DNA of 44,275 nt from Winslowiella iniecta (GTDB lineage: Bacteria; Pseudomonadota; Gammaproteobacteria; Enterobacterales; Enterobacteriaceae), in the NCBI RefSeq assembly GCF_001267535.1, contig NZ_JRXE01000007.1, positions 1 through 44,275 on the forward strand. The letters are read 5' to 3'. The stretch's first letter is position 1. Each line of letters begins with the position of its first letter. The translations under genes and the position numbers were made by a program. The notes beneath the pieces are model-generated. The model searched no databases. It saw nothing but the letters and a program-made list of their open reading frames with translations, and was not told the DNA's origin. Positions 8,457-16,706 of the stretch are shown here, piece by piece.

Positions 8457-9983
8457 ATGGCCGTAAATGCACGTGCAAAAACAATAACAGGCCAAGTTCT
8501 CAAATCAATAACAGTGAATAAGCTAAAATGTATTAATAACATGAATTCACTTAGTTTTACCCCCCATCCTCTGACTGCTATTTTGGGACCAAATGGCAGC
8601 GGAAAATCAACGATTCTTCATGCTATCGCCGGAATTTATCGCCCTGAAGAAGGCCAGTCAGGGGAAGACCATAAACTCATGGACTTCTTCCCTAGGAGTC
8701 CGGATGCAGAATGGAATGGCAGTGAGTTTCATATCAACCATACCTTTCGGAGAGGAAGGGATTTAATCGAAAACGATGAGAAGACCTACGGAAAAGCAGA
8801 TGCTGTTGGTTCTCGATGGGTTCAAATTTATGCTCGAAGACCATTAAGAGAAGTTTATTATCTTGGAATTGAAAAATGTGTTCCAATGATTGAATCTGAA
8901 AAGAAAAATAACATTAAGTACGAGACATCAAATGTCTCAAGTGACTTCATTAATTTGTTATTGCGGAAGTCCTCACATGTTCTCAATAAACCCTATACAT
9001 CCTTCAATCATCATAAGCAACCGAACGGTAAGTTTTTCATAGGTGTTGAAGCTTCTGGGATCAGATATTCATCTCTTAGTATGAGCGCAGGTGAGAAAAA
9101 AGTGTTCATGATACTCGAGGCTGTTTTTAAAGCTGAGAAAAATGCACTTATTTTAATCGATGAACTTGACCTATTACTTCATGATATGGCTTTGAATAAC
9201 CTAATTTCTGTAATACATGAAAGGGCTTCAGAGAAGAACTTGCAGGTTATATTTACAACCCATAGAGAGTCCATAATATCACTTTCAGGTATGGTAAACA
9301 TCCGTCATGTCCTAAGCCTCGCAGATAGATCATTTTGTTTTGAAGAGACAAAGCCTGATGCCATCAATCGCCTAACGGGGGTTAAAGTTACATCAATCGA
9401 AATATATGTTGAAGATGGTGTTGCCGAAGCAATGGTGAAGAAAGTATGCTCTTCAATGAAGGGAACGAAATTTATCAAAGTTATCAAATATGGTGCGGCG
9501 GTTAACGCATTTACCATATTAGCAGGCACACTGTTACGTGGGGACGACTTAGATCATACATTATTTGTATTGGACGGTGATGTCATAAAAACGGAAGAGG
9601 AAAAAATCAACGCAATCCAAAAAGTATTAACAGGGAATGATCAGAGGTCTGTCGGTCTACGTGAACAGGCACTTAGAAAAATTTTCCAGTTTAGATTGCC
9701 TGAGGGCAAGAACCCGGAACAGTGCCTCCATGACTTAATTATTCAAATAGATACTAATGAATTAGACGAGGGTTCTATTGAAATCATTGAAGCAGCAAGA
9801 AATATTCATTTTAGAGATGATTCACATGACTATCTCACTCAGATAATCGATAGTCTGGGGGTTGAACGGTCAGTTGGTTTAACACGTATCGTTGATCTCG
9901 CGGCGAAGCATCAGGAATGGCAAAACATTATTGCCGATGTAGAGGGTTGGCTGCGTCCAGAGATTGAAAGGTTACGTGAATAG
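8457..9983 (+). CDS. OLD-like ABC/AAA ATPase with C-terminal TOPRIM-like domain
   Basis: The N-terminal two thirds form an SMC/ABC-like ATPase. Walker A is GPNGSGKS (44-51), the signature motif is SAGEKK (210-215), Walker B is LILIDE (231-236), and the switch histidine H269 lies in FTTHRES. The C-terminal part has E319 in IEIYVEDG, then D373-G-D375 in FVLDGDV, the acidic layout of a TOPRIM nuclease. This architecture is that of OLD-family and Gabija GajA-type defence nucleases; no GajB-like helicase follows. Start ATG 8457 has AGGA eight bases upstream, while the ATG at 8448 abuts that site. It lies 50 bases after the GAP1-like gene, so it may be cotranscribed with it or be a separate defence module. 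Length is 508 residues. Confidence 0.75.
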   Translation: MAVNARAKTITGQVLKSITVNKLKCINNMNSLSFTPHPLTAILGPNGSGKSTILHAIAGIYRPEEGQSGEDHKLMDFFPRSPDAEWNGSEFHINHTFRRGRDLIENDEKTYGKADAVGSRWVQIYARRPLREVYYLGIEKCVPMIESEKKNNIKYETSNVSSDFINLLLRKSSHVLNKPYTSFNHHKQPNGKFFIGVEASGIRYSSLSMSAGEKKVFMILEAVFKAEKNALILIDELDLLLHDMALNNLISVIHERASEKNLQVIFTTHRESIISLSGMVNIRHVLSLADRSFCFEETKPDAINRLTGVKVTSIEIYVEDGVAEAMVKKVCSSMKGTKFIKVIKYGAAVNAFTILAGTLLRGDDLDHTLFVLDGDVIKTEEEKINAIQKVLTGNDQRSVGLREQALRKIFQFRLPEGKNPEQCLHDLIIQIDTNELDEGSIEIIEAARNIHFRDDSHDYLTQIIDSLGVERSVGLTRIVDLAAKHQEWQNIIADVEGWLRPEIERLRE

Positions 9984-10113
9984 CTTCTTTAAACGCTATT
10001 GTTTTTAGGCGAGAAACAACAGAAAAAACAGCAGGTTGTGTAATTCTCTACAATGTTTATTCTCCCAAAAATCTCTTGTGTTCAGAGTTTATTATTCCAA
10101 GACAGATGTGAAA

Positions 10114-10167
10114 GATAAAGAATAAATCATCAAATCCTGTTCATCGTCCTTTGATTTATTCTTTATC
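10114..10167. repeat. Perfect 16-bp inverted repeat between island and rluF
   Basis: GATAAAGAATAAATCA at 10114-10129 is exactly repeated in inverse at 10152-10167, with a 22-base loop. Pairing can continue past a three-base bulge (GTG with CAC). It lies eight bases past the rluF stop codon and downstream of the ATPase gene, between converging genes. It may serve as a transcription terminator for either side. It also marks the point where AT-rich island DNA gives way to core chromosome. The stem is AT-rich, so termination strength is uncertain. Confidence 0.6.
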
Positions 10168-10175
10168 ACACCCGC

Positions 10176-11048
10176 TTAACGTCCTTTCTTCTTCCGTCCC
10201 GGCTGGTTAAAGCGCTTGCGCGAAGCCGCGTTGCCTTCCGGCTTTTCGGCGATTTTTGGCCGGTTAATACCCGGTTTTTTCGCGGCAGCTTGTTTAGCTG
10301 GCGCTTTCTTCGTCGGTTTTTCTTCGGACGATGAGTTTTCAATCAGCTTAAATAACTCAATCAGTTCATCGTCGGTCAAATCGCGCCACTCGCCCAGCGG
10401 CAAGCCTTTCAGATTGACGTTCATGATGCGCGTGCGCTCAAGTTTGGTGACTTCATAGCCAAAGTGTTTACACATGCGGCGAATCTGGCGGTTAAGCCCT
10501 TGCACCAGAGTGATACGAAACACAAACGGTGCTTCTTTCTTCACTTTGCATTTTTTGGTCACCGTGCCGAGCATCGGGACACCGGCGCTCATGCCCTGAA
10601 TAAATTCGTCCGTCACCAGCTTGTTGACCGTGACCACATACTCTTTCTCGTGATTGTTCCCGGCACGTAAGATCTTATTGACCAGATCGCCGTGGTTAGT
10701 CAGGAAAATCAGCCCCTGGGAGTCTTTATCCAGGCGTCCGATGGGAAACACGCGCTTGCTGTGGTTGACGAAATCGCTGATGTTGTCGCGTTCACCTTCT
10801 TCCATGGTTGTGATAATGCCAACCGGCTTATTGAGTGCAATAAGTACCAGATCTTCTTCATCACGCGGCTCGATAAGCTGACCATTTACTTTCACCACAT
10901 CGCCCGCAAACACCTGTGCGCCAACGGTGGCTCGCTTGCCGTTAATAAAGACATTGCCCTGTTCGATATAGCGATCGGCATCACGACGAGAACAGATTCC
11001 GCTCTCGCTAATGTATTTGTTAAGACGAATGGATGGGTTGGTCAGCAT
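10176..11048 (-). CDS. rluF: 23S rRNA pseudouridine synthase RluF
   Basis: The 290-residue protein is nearly identical in pattern to E. coli RluF, which converts U2604 of 23S rRNA (and U35 of tRNA-Tyr) to pseudouridine. An S4 RNA-binding domain occupies about residues 6-65 ([15 protein letters not shown]). The catalytic RsuA-type domain contains GRLD with catalytic Asp107, and [13 protein letters not shown] follows. The Lys/Ala-rich basic tail ends in GRKKKGR as in E. coli. GGAGG lies upstream of ATG 11048. This gene marks the return to core chromosome after the AT-rich island. Confidence 0.95.
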   Translation of the reverse strand: MLTNPSIRLNKYISESGICSRRDADRYIEQGNVFINGKRATVGAQVFAGDVVKVNGQLIEPRDEEDLVLIALNKPVGIITTMEEGERDNISDFVNHSKRVFPIGRLDKDSQGLIFLTNHGDLVNKILRAGNNHEKEYVVTVNKLVTDEFIQGMSAGVPMLGTVTKKCKVKKEAPFVFRITLVQGLNRQIRRMCKHFGYEVTKLERTRIMNVNLKGLPLGEWRDLTDDELIELFKLIENSSSEEKPTKKAPAKQAAAKKPGINRPKIAEKPEGNAASRKRFNQPGRKKKGR

Positions 11049-11160
11049 GGTTCCTCCGTAAAAAAACGGACTATACCTTACCTCGCCTGGGTTGCGAAGC
11101 CTGGTGGGTCATGGTTTATCTCACTGGCTAAACAATCCTTAAATCTTCCTCATCCCGACC

Positions 11161-11213
11161 TTGATTTTGAGCGGTTGCTCAAGTATTGTGCGCGCAGTTG
11201 AGCATCCGCTCAA
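11161..11213 (+). promoter_or_regulatory. Promoter with twin TTGAGC-N4-GCTCAA operators for the SmvA-like gene
   Basis: Two perfect palindromes TTGAGC-N4-GCTCAA lie at 11167-11182 and 11198-11213. Their centres are 31 bp apart, about three helical turns, so they face the same side of the DNA. The first sits between a possible -35 (TTGATT, 11161-11166) and -10 (TATTGT, 11184-11189, 17-bp spacing). The second lies just downstream. This is a typical repressor layout for a TetR-type regulator of an exporter, but no regulator gene adjoins it. Confidence 0.65.
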
Positions 11214-11245
11214 ATTTAATAAAAAAATGCTCTGAGGCACCTTTT

Positions 11246-12742
11246 ATGCACGCCAACAACCGCTGGTTGATCCTGGCAATTATCACCAGCACCCTTTTTC
11301 TGATCGTTATTGATATGACGGTTTTATATACCGCATTGCCGCGCATTATGCAGACGCTGGATGCGACCGCGTCTGAAAAGCTATGGATTATCAATGCTTA
11401 TCCGCTGGTGGTGGCGGGTCTGTTACCCGGCGCAGGGATGCTTAGCGACCGTATGGGTCATAAGCGACTGTTTATGGCCGGGCTACCGTTCTTCGCGCTG
11501 GCATCCTGGTGTGCGGCGTTTTCTCCCAGCGCTGAATTGCTGATCGCCTCGCGCGCTTTCCTCGCGGTGGGGGCGGCGGCGATGATGCCAGCGACCTTAG
11601 CGATTGTTCGTCAGGTGTTTACTGATGAAGGTGAACGCGCGCTGGCGATTGGCATCTGGGCGGCGGTCGCTTCCGGTGCGGCGGCACTGGGGCCGGTGAT
11701 CGGCGGCGTGATGCTGGAGTATTTCTGGTGGGGATCGGTGTTTTTAATCAACGTGCCGGTGGTACTGGTGGTTATCCCCTTTGCCTGGAAGCTGATCCCG
11801 GACTGCGCCGGCAATCGCCAGCGGCCGTGTGACGTGATCGGTTCGCTGCAAATTATGGCCGGGCTGACAGGGATAATTTATGCGCTGAAAGAGCTGAGTA
11901 AGCGAGATATCTCGCTGTTGACCCTGTTAATTACAGCGGCGATCGGCGTGTTTGCGCTGAGTTTATTTATTCGTCGACAGCAGCAGTCAAAGCAGCCGAT
12001 GATCGATTTTTCACTGTTTCGCAATCGCTATTTTGCCAGCGGCGTCGCCATCGCGATTATCTCGATGATTGCGCTAACCGGTATTGAGCTGGTGCTGACC
12101 CAGCGTTTGCAGCTGGTACTGGGGTTGTCTCCGCTGATGGCGGCGCTGTTTATGTTACCGGTGCCGGTTGCCTCGGCACTTGGCGCGCCGCTGGCGGGTA
12201 TGCTGATGCCGCGCTTTGGTGAGCGTCGCATTATCCTCGGCGGCTTTGCGCTGGCCGCATTGGGAATTTTTGGTCAGGTGCTGCTGGCGCAAAGCGATAT
12301 GCTGTTGCAATTGATTAGCCTGTTTATTATCGGTTTTGGTTTGGGTGGCACATTCACCGCTGCTTCGACGGCGATTATGCTGAACACGCCGGAAGAGAAG
12401 GCCGGTATGGTCGCAGCGATTGAAGATGTGGCATGGGAACTGGGTGGCGTACTGGGCGTGACATTACTGGGCGGCGTGATGACGGCGGTTTACAGCCACG
12501 GCCTGATTTTGCCGCAGGGGCTGGTCGATGGTGGCGGAGCCTATGACAGCATTGACGAAGCGCTGCGGATTGCCGCCACGCTCAGTAATGACCGGGCTGA
12601 AATACTGGTACAGCTGGCCCGCAACGCCTTCGATAAAGCTTTCCTTGTGGTACTGATTGCTGCCGCCAGTCTGATGGTGATCAGTCTGATGGTGTTAAAA
12701 CGCGCCTTGCGCAAGGCACCGTGCGTCAGTGCGCCGCGATAA
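11246..12742 (+). CDS. SmvA/QacA-type 14-helix MFS drug exporter
   Basis: This 498-residue inner-membrane protein belongs to the drug:proton antiporter-2 group of the major facilitator superfamily. Helix 1 carries IDMTVLYTALPRI, the motif seen in SmvA and QacA. GMLSDRMGHKRLF is the loop 2-3 motif, and ALGPVIGGVMLEYFWWGSVFLINVP is typical of helix 5 of SmvA. Members export quaternary ammonium compounds and methyl viologen. Start ATG 11246 has GAGG about eight bases upstream; an upstream in-frame start would run through the operator. It is transcribed away from rluF behind twin palindromic operators. It is clearly in the SmvA family but not close enough to Salmonella SmvA to use that name with certainty. 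Confidence 0.85.
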   Translation: MHANNRWLILAIITSTLFLIVIDMTVLYTALPRIMQTLDATASEKLWIINAYPLVVAGLLPGAGMLSDRMGHKRLFMAGLPFFALASWCAAFSPSAELLIASRAFLAVGAAAMMPATLAIVRQVFTDEGERALAIGIWAAVASGAAALGPVIGGVMLEYFWWGSVFLINVPVVLVVIPFAWKLIPDCAGNRQRPCDVIGSLQIMAGLTGIIYALKELSKRDISLLTLLITAAIGVFALSLFIRRQQQSKQPMIDFSLFRNRYFASGVAIAIISMIALTGIELVLTQRLQLVLGLSPLMAALFMLPVPVASALGAPLAGMLMPRFGERRIILGGFALAALGIFGQVLLAQSDMLLQLISLFIIGFGLGGTFTAASTAIMLNTPEEKAGMVAAIEDVAWELGGVLGVTLLGGVMTAVYSHGLILPQGLVDGGGAYDSIDEALRIAATLSNDRAEILVQLARNAFDKAFLVVLIAAASLMVISLMVLKRALRKAPCVSAPR

Positions 12743-12768
12743 TTACGCACCTTTGCCCTGGATTCTCT

Positions 12769-12839
12769 CGTAGGGCGGCGTCTCGCCGCCCAGCACCCTG
12801 CATATCATCAGAACCAGAGCCGAAAACGGCTCCCCTACG
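12769..12839. repeat. Palindromic intergenic repeat, MITE-like
   Basis: The segment begins CGTAGGG and ends CCTACG, forming terminal inverted repeats. Inside are two hairpins: GGGCGGCG with CGCCGCCC at the left and GAGCC-GAAAAC-GGCTC at the right. It lies in the gap between two genes on the same strand. The structure fits a small non-coding intergenic repeat element, and the left hairpin could also end transcription of the exporter gene. A partly similar GGGGCGGC hairpin is found at 41745-41766. Confidence 0.5.
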
Positions 12840-12947
12840 GTATTCCAGAAATTCCGGTGATTTACGGCGCTCTCCCAGGCACAGAGTGGCAAGCCGCTTT
12901 TCAGCGATTCACCGTAAAATATCGCCTTAAGTTTACATGAGGTAGAT

Positions 12948-13688
12948 ATGAAAAGTGTTGTTGAAGTACTGACCGAACACCGCAGTGACAGAAGTTTTTT
13001 AGAGACGCCGATTGCTGATGATATTTTAAACAAAATTATTATGTCGGCGTACCATGCACCCACTTCGGTCAACTCGCAGCAGGTGTCGGTTATCCTGGTG
13101 CAGGATAAAGCGCATAAACAAAAAATTGCCGCATTAGCTGGCGGCCAGCCGTGGATTGCCCGTGCTCCGGCATTTCTGATTTTTGTTCTGGATATGTATA
13201 AAAGCGCGCAGGGAATGGCGGCAGTCGGTAAAGAGCAGATTGCGCATCAGAGCGTTGAAAGCCTGATTGCCGGTGCGACCGATGTCGGTATTGCGCTGGG
13301 TTCAGCGTTAGTCGCGGCGCGCTCTGAAGGATTAGGCGGGGTACCGATTGGCGGCATCAGAATGAATCCGCAGCAGATGATTGAGATTTTGGACCTGCCG
13401 GAGATGACTTTCCCGGTGGCCGGGATTTCCATTGGTTATGTTGACCAGCCTTCTCATGTCAAACCTCGCCTGCCGGTTGAGACCTTTGTCCATCACGAGA
13501 AATACCGCACCCAGGGGCTGACTGAAAATATTAATCAATATAACCAGCAACTGACTCAGCACTGGCAAAATATTGGCCGTACTGAAGGTGAATCCTGGAG
13601 TGAGAGTGTCAGCGGCTATTATCAGAAGATTTATTTCCCTCAGGTGGCTCCGGCGCTGAAGCAACAGGGGTTTGGCACTGATAAGTAA
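12948..13688 (+). CDS. NfsA-like FMN-dependent nitroreductase
   Basis: The 246-residue protein has the nitroreductase fold. An N-terminal FMN-binding stretch HRSDRSF is followed by APTSVNSQQVSVI and later by GGVPIGGIRMNP and FPVAGISIGYVD, which are typical of NAD(P)H-dependent oxidoreductases of the NfsA/FRP type. Such enzymes use FMN to reduce quinones, nitro compounds or flavins in the cytoplasm. GAGG precedes ATG 12948 by eight bases. A strong terminator follows, so it is a single-gene unit or the end of one with the exporter. Exact substrate is unknown; the sequence is not close enough to E. coli NfsA to use that name. Confidence 0.85.
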   Translation: MKSVVEVLTEHRSDRSFLETPIADDILNKIIMSAYHAPTSVNSQQVSVILVQDKAHKQKIAALAGGQPWIARAPAFLIFVLDMYKSAQGMAAVGKEQIAHQSVESLIAGATDVGIALGSALVAARSEGLGGVPIGGIRMNPQQMIEILDLPEMTFPVAGISIGYVDQPSHVKPRLPVETFVHHEKYRTQGLTENINQYNQQLTQHWQNIGRTEGESWSESVSGYYQKIYFPQVAPALKQQGFGTDK

Positions 13689-13693
13689 CCAGA

Positions 13694-13718
13694 AACGGAG
13701 AGAAATCTCCGTTTTTTT
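13694..13718 (+). terminator. Rho-independent terminator after the nitroreductase
   Basis: AACGGAGA (13694-13701), loop GAAA, TCTCCGTT and then a run of T. It is a textbook intrinsic terminator six bases past the stop codon. Confidence 0.9.
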
Positions 13719-13893
13719 CACCCGTCGTAAGGGGAAATCAGAGTCAGCCGGTGAAACAGCAGGAAAGCCTGTAAAAGTATCAGTTCCCCAGATTTTGAAG
13801 ATGTTTTTTAGACAGTTGCATTTGCATATCAGGAATTAATAAACCATAGTTACTTGTTACATTTAGAATTGTTTTTACAAAAACAGGTAATTT

Positions 13894-15888
13894 ATGAGTC
13901 ATATTGCACCAGATAAACCGGTTAAACGCAGTCATATTTATCCCCCCGTTTTCTACACTTCGGCACTGCTGATCTTTCTTCTGGTGGGATTTGCAGCACT
14001 TTTCCCTGAGCTGGCAGACCGTCAGCTTAAAGCATTGCAGGGCAGTCTGTTTGCCAATGCCAGTTGGTTTTACATTCTCGCGGTCGCCTTAATCTTATTA
14101 AGTGTCTCCTATCTCGGCTTGTCGCGTTACGGCAATATCAAGCTAGGGCCGGACCATGCTCAACCGGATTTCAGCTATCTCTCGTGGTTTGCCATGCTGT
14201 TTTCCGCTGGTATGGGGATCGGGCTAATGTTTTTTGGGGTGGCCGAGCCGGTCATGCACTATCTGGCTCCGCCGGTTGGCACCCCCGAAACCGTTGAAGC
14301 CGCAAAAGAAGCTATGCGTATTACCTTCTTCCACTGGGGGCTGCATGCGTGGGGAATTTACGCCATTGTGGCGTTGATTCTGGCCTTTTTCAGCTATCGA
14401 CACGGCCTGCCACTGAGACTGCGCTCAGCGCTGTATCCGATTATCGGCGATCGCATTAACGGTCCGATTGGCCATGCGGTCGATATCTTTGCGGTGATTG
14501 GCACTGTGCTGGGTGTGGCGACCTCATTAGGCTACGGCGTTTTACAGGTTAATGCCGGGCTGAACCATCTGTTTGGTTTGCCGATTAATCAGACCGTGCA
14601 GGTGATTCTGATTGTCGTTATCACTGCGATGGCGACCCTTTCGGTGGTTTCCGGGCTGGATAAAGGCATCCGCATTCTCTCCGAACTTAATCTGGGGCTG
14701 GCGGTGCTGCTGCTGGTTCTGGTGGGTACGCTTGGTCCAACGGTGCTGTTGCTGAAATCCTTTGTGGAAAATACCGGCGGCTATCTTTCTGAGATCATCA
14801 GTAAAACCTTTAATCTGTATGCCTATGAGCCAAAGTCTAACAGCTGGCTGGGAGGATGGACGCTGCTCTACTGGGGATGGTGGCTTTCCTGGTCACCGTT
14901 TGTCGGCATGTTTATCGCACGGGTTTCTCGTGGACGAACCATCCGCGAGTTCGTTACCGGCGTTCTGTTTGTCCCGGCAGGTTTTACGCTGTTATGGATG
15001 ACCTTTTTTGGTAACAGTGCCATCTGGTTAATCATGGAGCAGGGCGCACGTGACCTGGCCAATGTGGTGCAGAACGATCAGGCGCTGGCGTTGTTTAACT
15101 TCCTCGAACACTTCCCGTTCGGCAATATCCTTTCGTTTATCGCGATGGCGATGGTGGTGGTATTTTTCGTCACCTCGGCTGACTCGGGTGCGATGGTCGT
15201 GGATACGCTGGCGGCAGACGGTACCGAGAATACGCCGGTCTGGCAGCGTATCTTCTGGGCCGGATTAATGGGCGTGGTGGCGATCACGCTGCTGCTGGCG
15301 GGGGGAATGAGTGCGCTGCAAACCGTAACCATTGCCAGTGCTTTGCCATTCTCAATTATTCTGCTGGTCTCGATCTATGGACTGTTTAAAGCGCTGCGCG
15401 TTGACGCTTATAAACGCGACAGTCAGCAGATGACCACTATCGCACCGACGGCGGCACGTAACCCAATTTCATGGCAACAGCGTCTGCGCAAAATTGCTTA
15501 TTTCCCGAAGCGCTCTAACGTCCGGCGTTTTATGAGTGAAGTGATTCAGCCAGCGATGGAAATGGTTAAAGCGGAGCTGGCAAAGCAGGGGACGCTCTCT
15601 TCAACCAATGACAGCGCCGATGACCGTATTCACTTTGAAGTGAGTATGGGTGATGAGCTGAATTTTGTGTATGAAGTGCGCCTGCGCGCCTATTTGCAAC
15701 CGGCGTTTGCGCTGGCTGGCCTGAAAGATGAAGAGCGCGATGAGGAATATAAATATTATCGTGCTGAAGTTTATCTGAAGGAAGGCGGTCAGGATTACGA
15801 TGTAATGAGCTGGACGCAGGAACAGATTATTCACGATATTCTCGACCAGTATGAGAAGCATCTGCACTTCCTGCACCTGGTGCGTTAA
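13894..15888 (+). CDS. betT: High-affinity choline transporter BetT (BCCT family)
   Basis: A 664-residue, 12-helix inner-membrane protein. The BCCT hallmark is visible in the Trp-rich helix WTLLYWGWWLSWSPFVGMF, with AGMGIGLMFFGVAEP in helix 3. The long hydrophilic C-terminal tail (about residues 510-664) matches the osmosensing tail of E. coli BetT and sets it apart from short BCCT carriers. BetT imports choline using the proton gradient, and choline is then oxidised to the osmoprotectant glycine betaine. The usual neighbours betI, betB and betA are absent here, so the oxidation genes must be elsewhere if present. Confidence 0.92.
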   Translation: MSHIAPDKPVKRSHIYPPVFYTSALLIFLLVGFAALFPELADRQLKALQGSLFANASWFYILAVALILLSVSYLGLSRYGNIKLGPDHAQPDFSYLSWFAMLFSAGMGIGLMFFGVAEPVMHYLAPPVGTPETVEAAKEAMRITFFHWGLHAWGIYAIVALILAFFSYRHGLPLRLRSALYPIIGDRINGPIGHAVDIFAVIGTVLGVATSLGYGVLQVNAGLNHLFGLPINQTVQVILIVVITAMATLSVVSGLDKGIRILSELNLGLAVLLLVLVGTLGPTVLLLKSFVENTGGYLSEIISKTFNLYAYEPKSNSWLGGWTLLYWGWWLSWSPFVGMFIARVSRGRTIREFVTGVLFVPAGFTLLWMTFFGNSAIWLIMEQGARDLANVVQNDQALALFNFLEHFPFGNILSFIAMAMVVVFFVTSADSGAMVVDTLAADGTENTPVWQRIFWAGLMGVVAITLLLAGGMSALQTVTIASALPFSIILLVSIYGLFKALRVDAYKRDSQQMTTIAPTAARNPISWQQRLRKIAYFPKRSNVRRFMSEVIQPAMEMVKAELAKQGTLSSTNDSADDRIHFEVSMGDELNFVYEVRLRAYLQPAFALAGLKDEERDEEYKYYRAEVYLKEGGQDYDVMSWTQEQIIHDILDQYEKHLHFLHLVR

Positions 15889-15898
15889 TCGCTATCAC

Positions 15899-15920
15899 AT
15901 CGCCCGCGTCAGCGGGCGAT
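15899..15920. terminator. Hairpin between converging betT and TetR genes
   Basis: ATCGCCCGC (15899-15907), loop GTCA, GCGGGCGAT (15912-15920): a 9-bp GC-rich stem. There is no T-run on either side, so it may be a weak or Rho-assisted bidirectional terminator. Confidence 0.55.
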
Positions 15921-15922
15921 GA

Positions 15923-16621
15923 TCACTGTGGGCGAAGGCCATTCAACAACAGTGCAACCACGTGTTTCGCCAGCTGGCTGGCATCGGGCTGATTTCCCTG
16001 CGCCTGACTTAACACCCGGGCAGACGCCACCGGCAAAAAGGTTAGCCCGAACAACGAGATAAAAATCAGCTCCGGGTTGATATCGGCATTCAGTTTTCCC
16101 TCTTCCTGCCAGCGAACCAGGCACTGCAAAGACGCCTTTCTCTGGCTATCGCCGTAATGCTCTTCCATACGCTTCTTCAGCATGCCGCTGTCGCTGATAA
16201 TCTCGCGTACCCACAGTGGTGCAAACCACGCATGCTTAAAAGAGATATCAATAAACTGTTCGGCAAGCTGCGTCAGTGTGGTGACCGGATCGGCATCGGG
16301 ATGCTGGAACAGATTGCGGAAGGAGGCGCGGATCGGCAAAAACCGCTCTTCTATCAGCACATCGAGCAGCTGTTCACGGGTATTAAAGTAGTAATGCAGC
16401 ATGGCTGGCGTCACACCCGCTTCGCGGGCGATCAGGGTTAATGGCGTATCGGCAATTCCCTGGCGAGCAAACAGCGTCAGTGCGGTTTCAAGCAGCAACG
16501 CCCGACGATCCGCACCTTTTGCGCCACCGGCAGGCCGACCCGGTTTACGTGGTGAAATACCTGAATTATCAGAGGGTTCAGCTTTCTTCTCAGTGGGTTT
16601 TACGCTTTTTTTACTCGCCAT
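15923..16621 (-). CDS. TetR/AcrR-family repressor, likely of the adjacent MFS pump
   Basis: The 232-residue protein has a basic, disordered N-terminus (1-38) and then a TetR helix-turn-helix: ALLLETALTLFARQGIADTPLTLIAREAGVTPAMLHYYF (about 42-80). The C-terminal half is the variable ligand-binding bundle. It is transcribed divergently from the MFS exporter at 16707. The 85-bp gap contains a near-perfect palindrome suitable for binding its dimer. By standard logic it represses the pump and itself until an inducer binds. The inducer cannot be deduced. Confidence 0.88.
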   Translation of the reverse strand: MASKKSVKPTEKKAEPSDNSGISPRKPGRPAGGAKGADRRALLLETALTLFARQGIADTPLTLIAREAGVTPAMLHYYFNTREQLLDVLIEERFLPIRASFRNLFQHPDADPVTTLTQLAEQFIDISFKHAWFAPLWVREIISDSGMLKKRMEEHYGDSQRKASLQCLVRWQEEGKLNADINPELIFISLFGLTFLPVASARVLSQAQGNQPDASQLAKHVVALLLNGLRPQ

Positions 16622-16662
16622 GGTTTATCAGATCCATTGACCAGAGATAAAATTTACCCATA

Positions 16663-16686
16663 TATTAATTACCTAGTTAATTAATA
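16663..16686. promoter_or_regulatory. TetR-type palindromic operator in the divergent promoter region
   Basis: TATTAATTA (16663-16671), spacer CCTAGT, TAATTAATA (16678-16686). The two 9-bp arms are exact inverse copies. It lies centrally between the tetR start (16621) and the pump start (16707), so one dimer could control both promoters. Confidence 0.7.
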
Positions 16687-16706
16687 TCAAGCAGGTCACG
16701 AACACG

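Noticed and set aside
15899-15920. betT hairpin as a strong intrinsic terminator
   Set aside because: No T-run on either strand, so only a weak terminator is listed.
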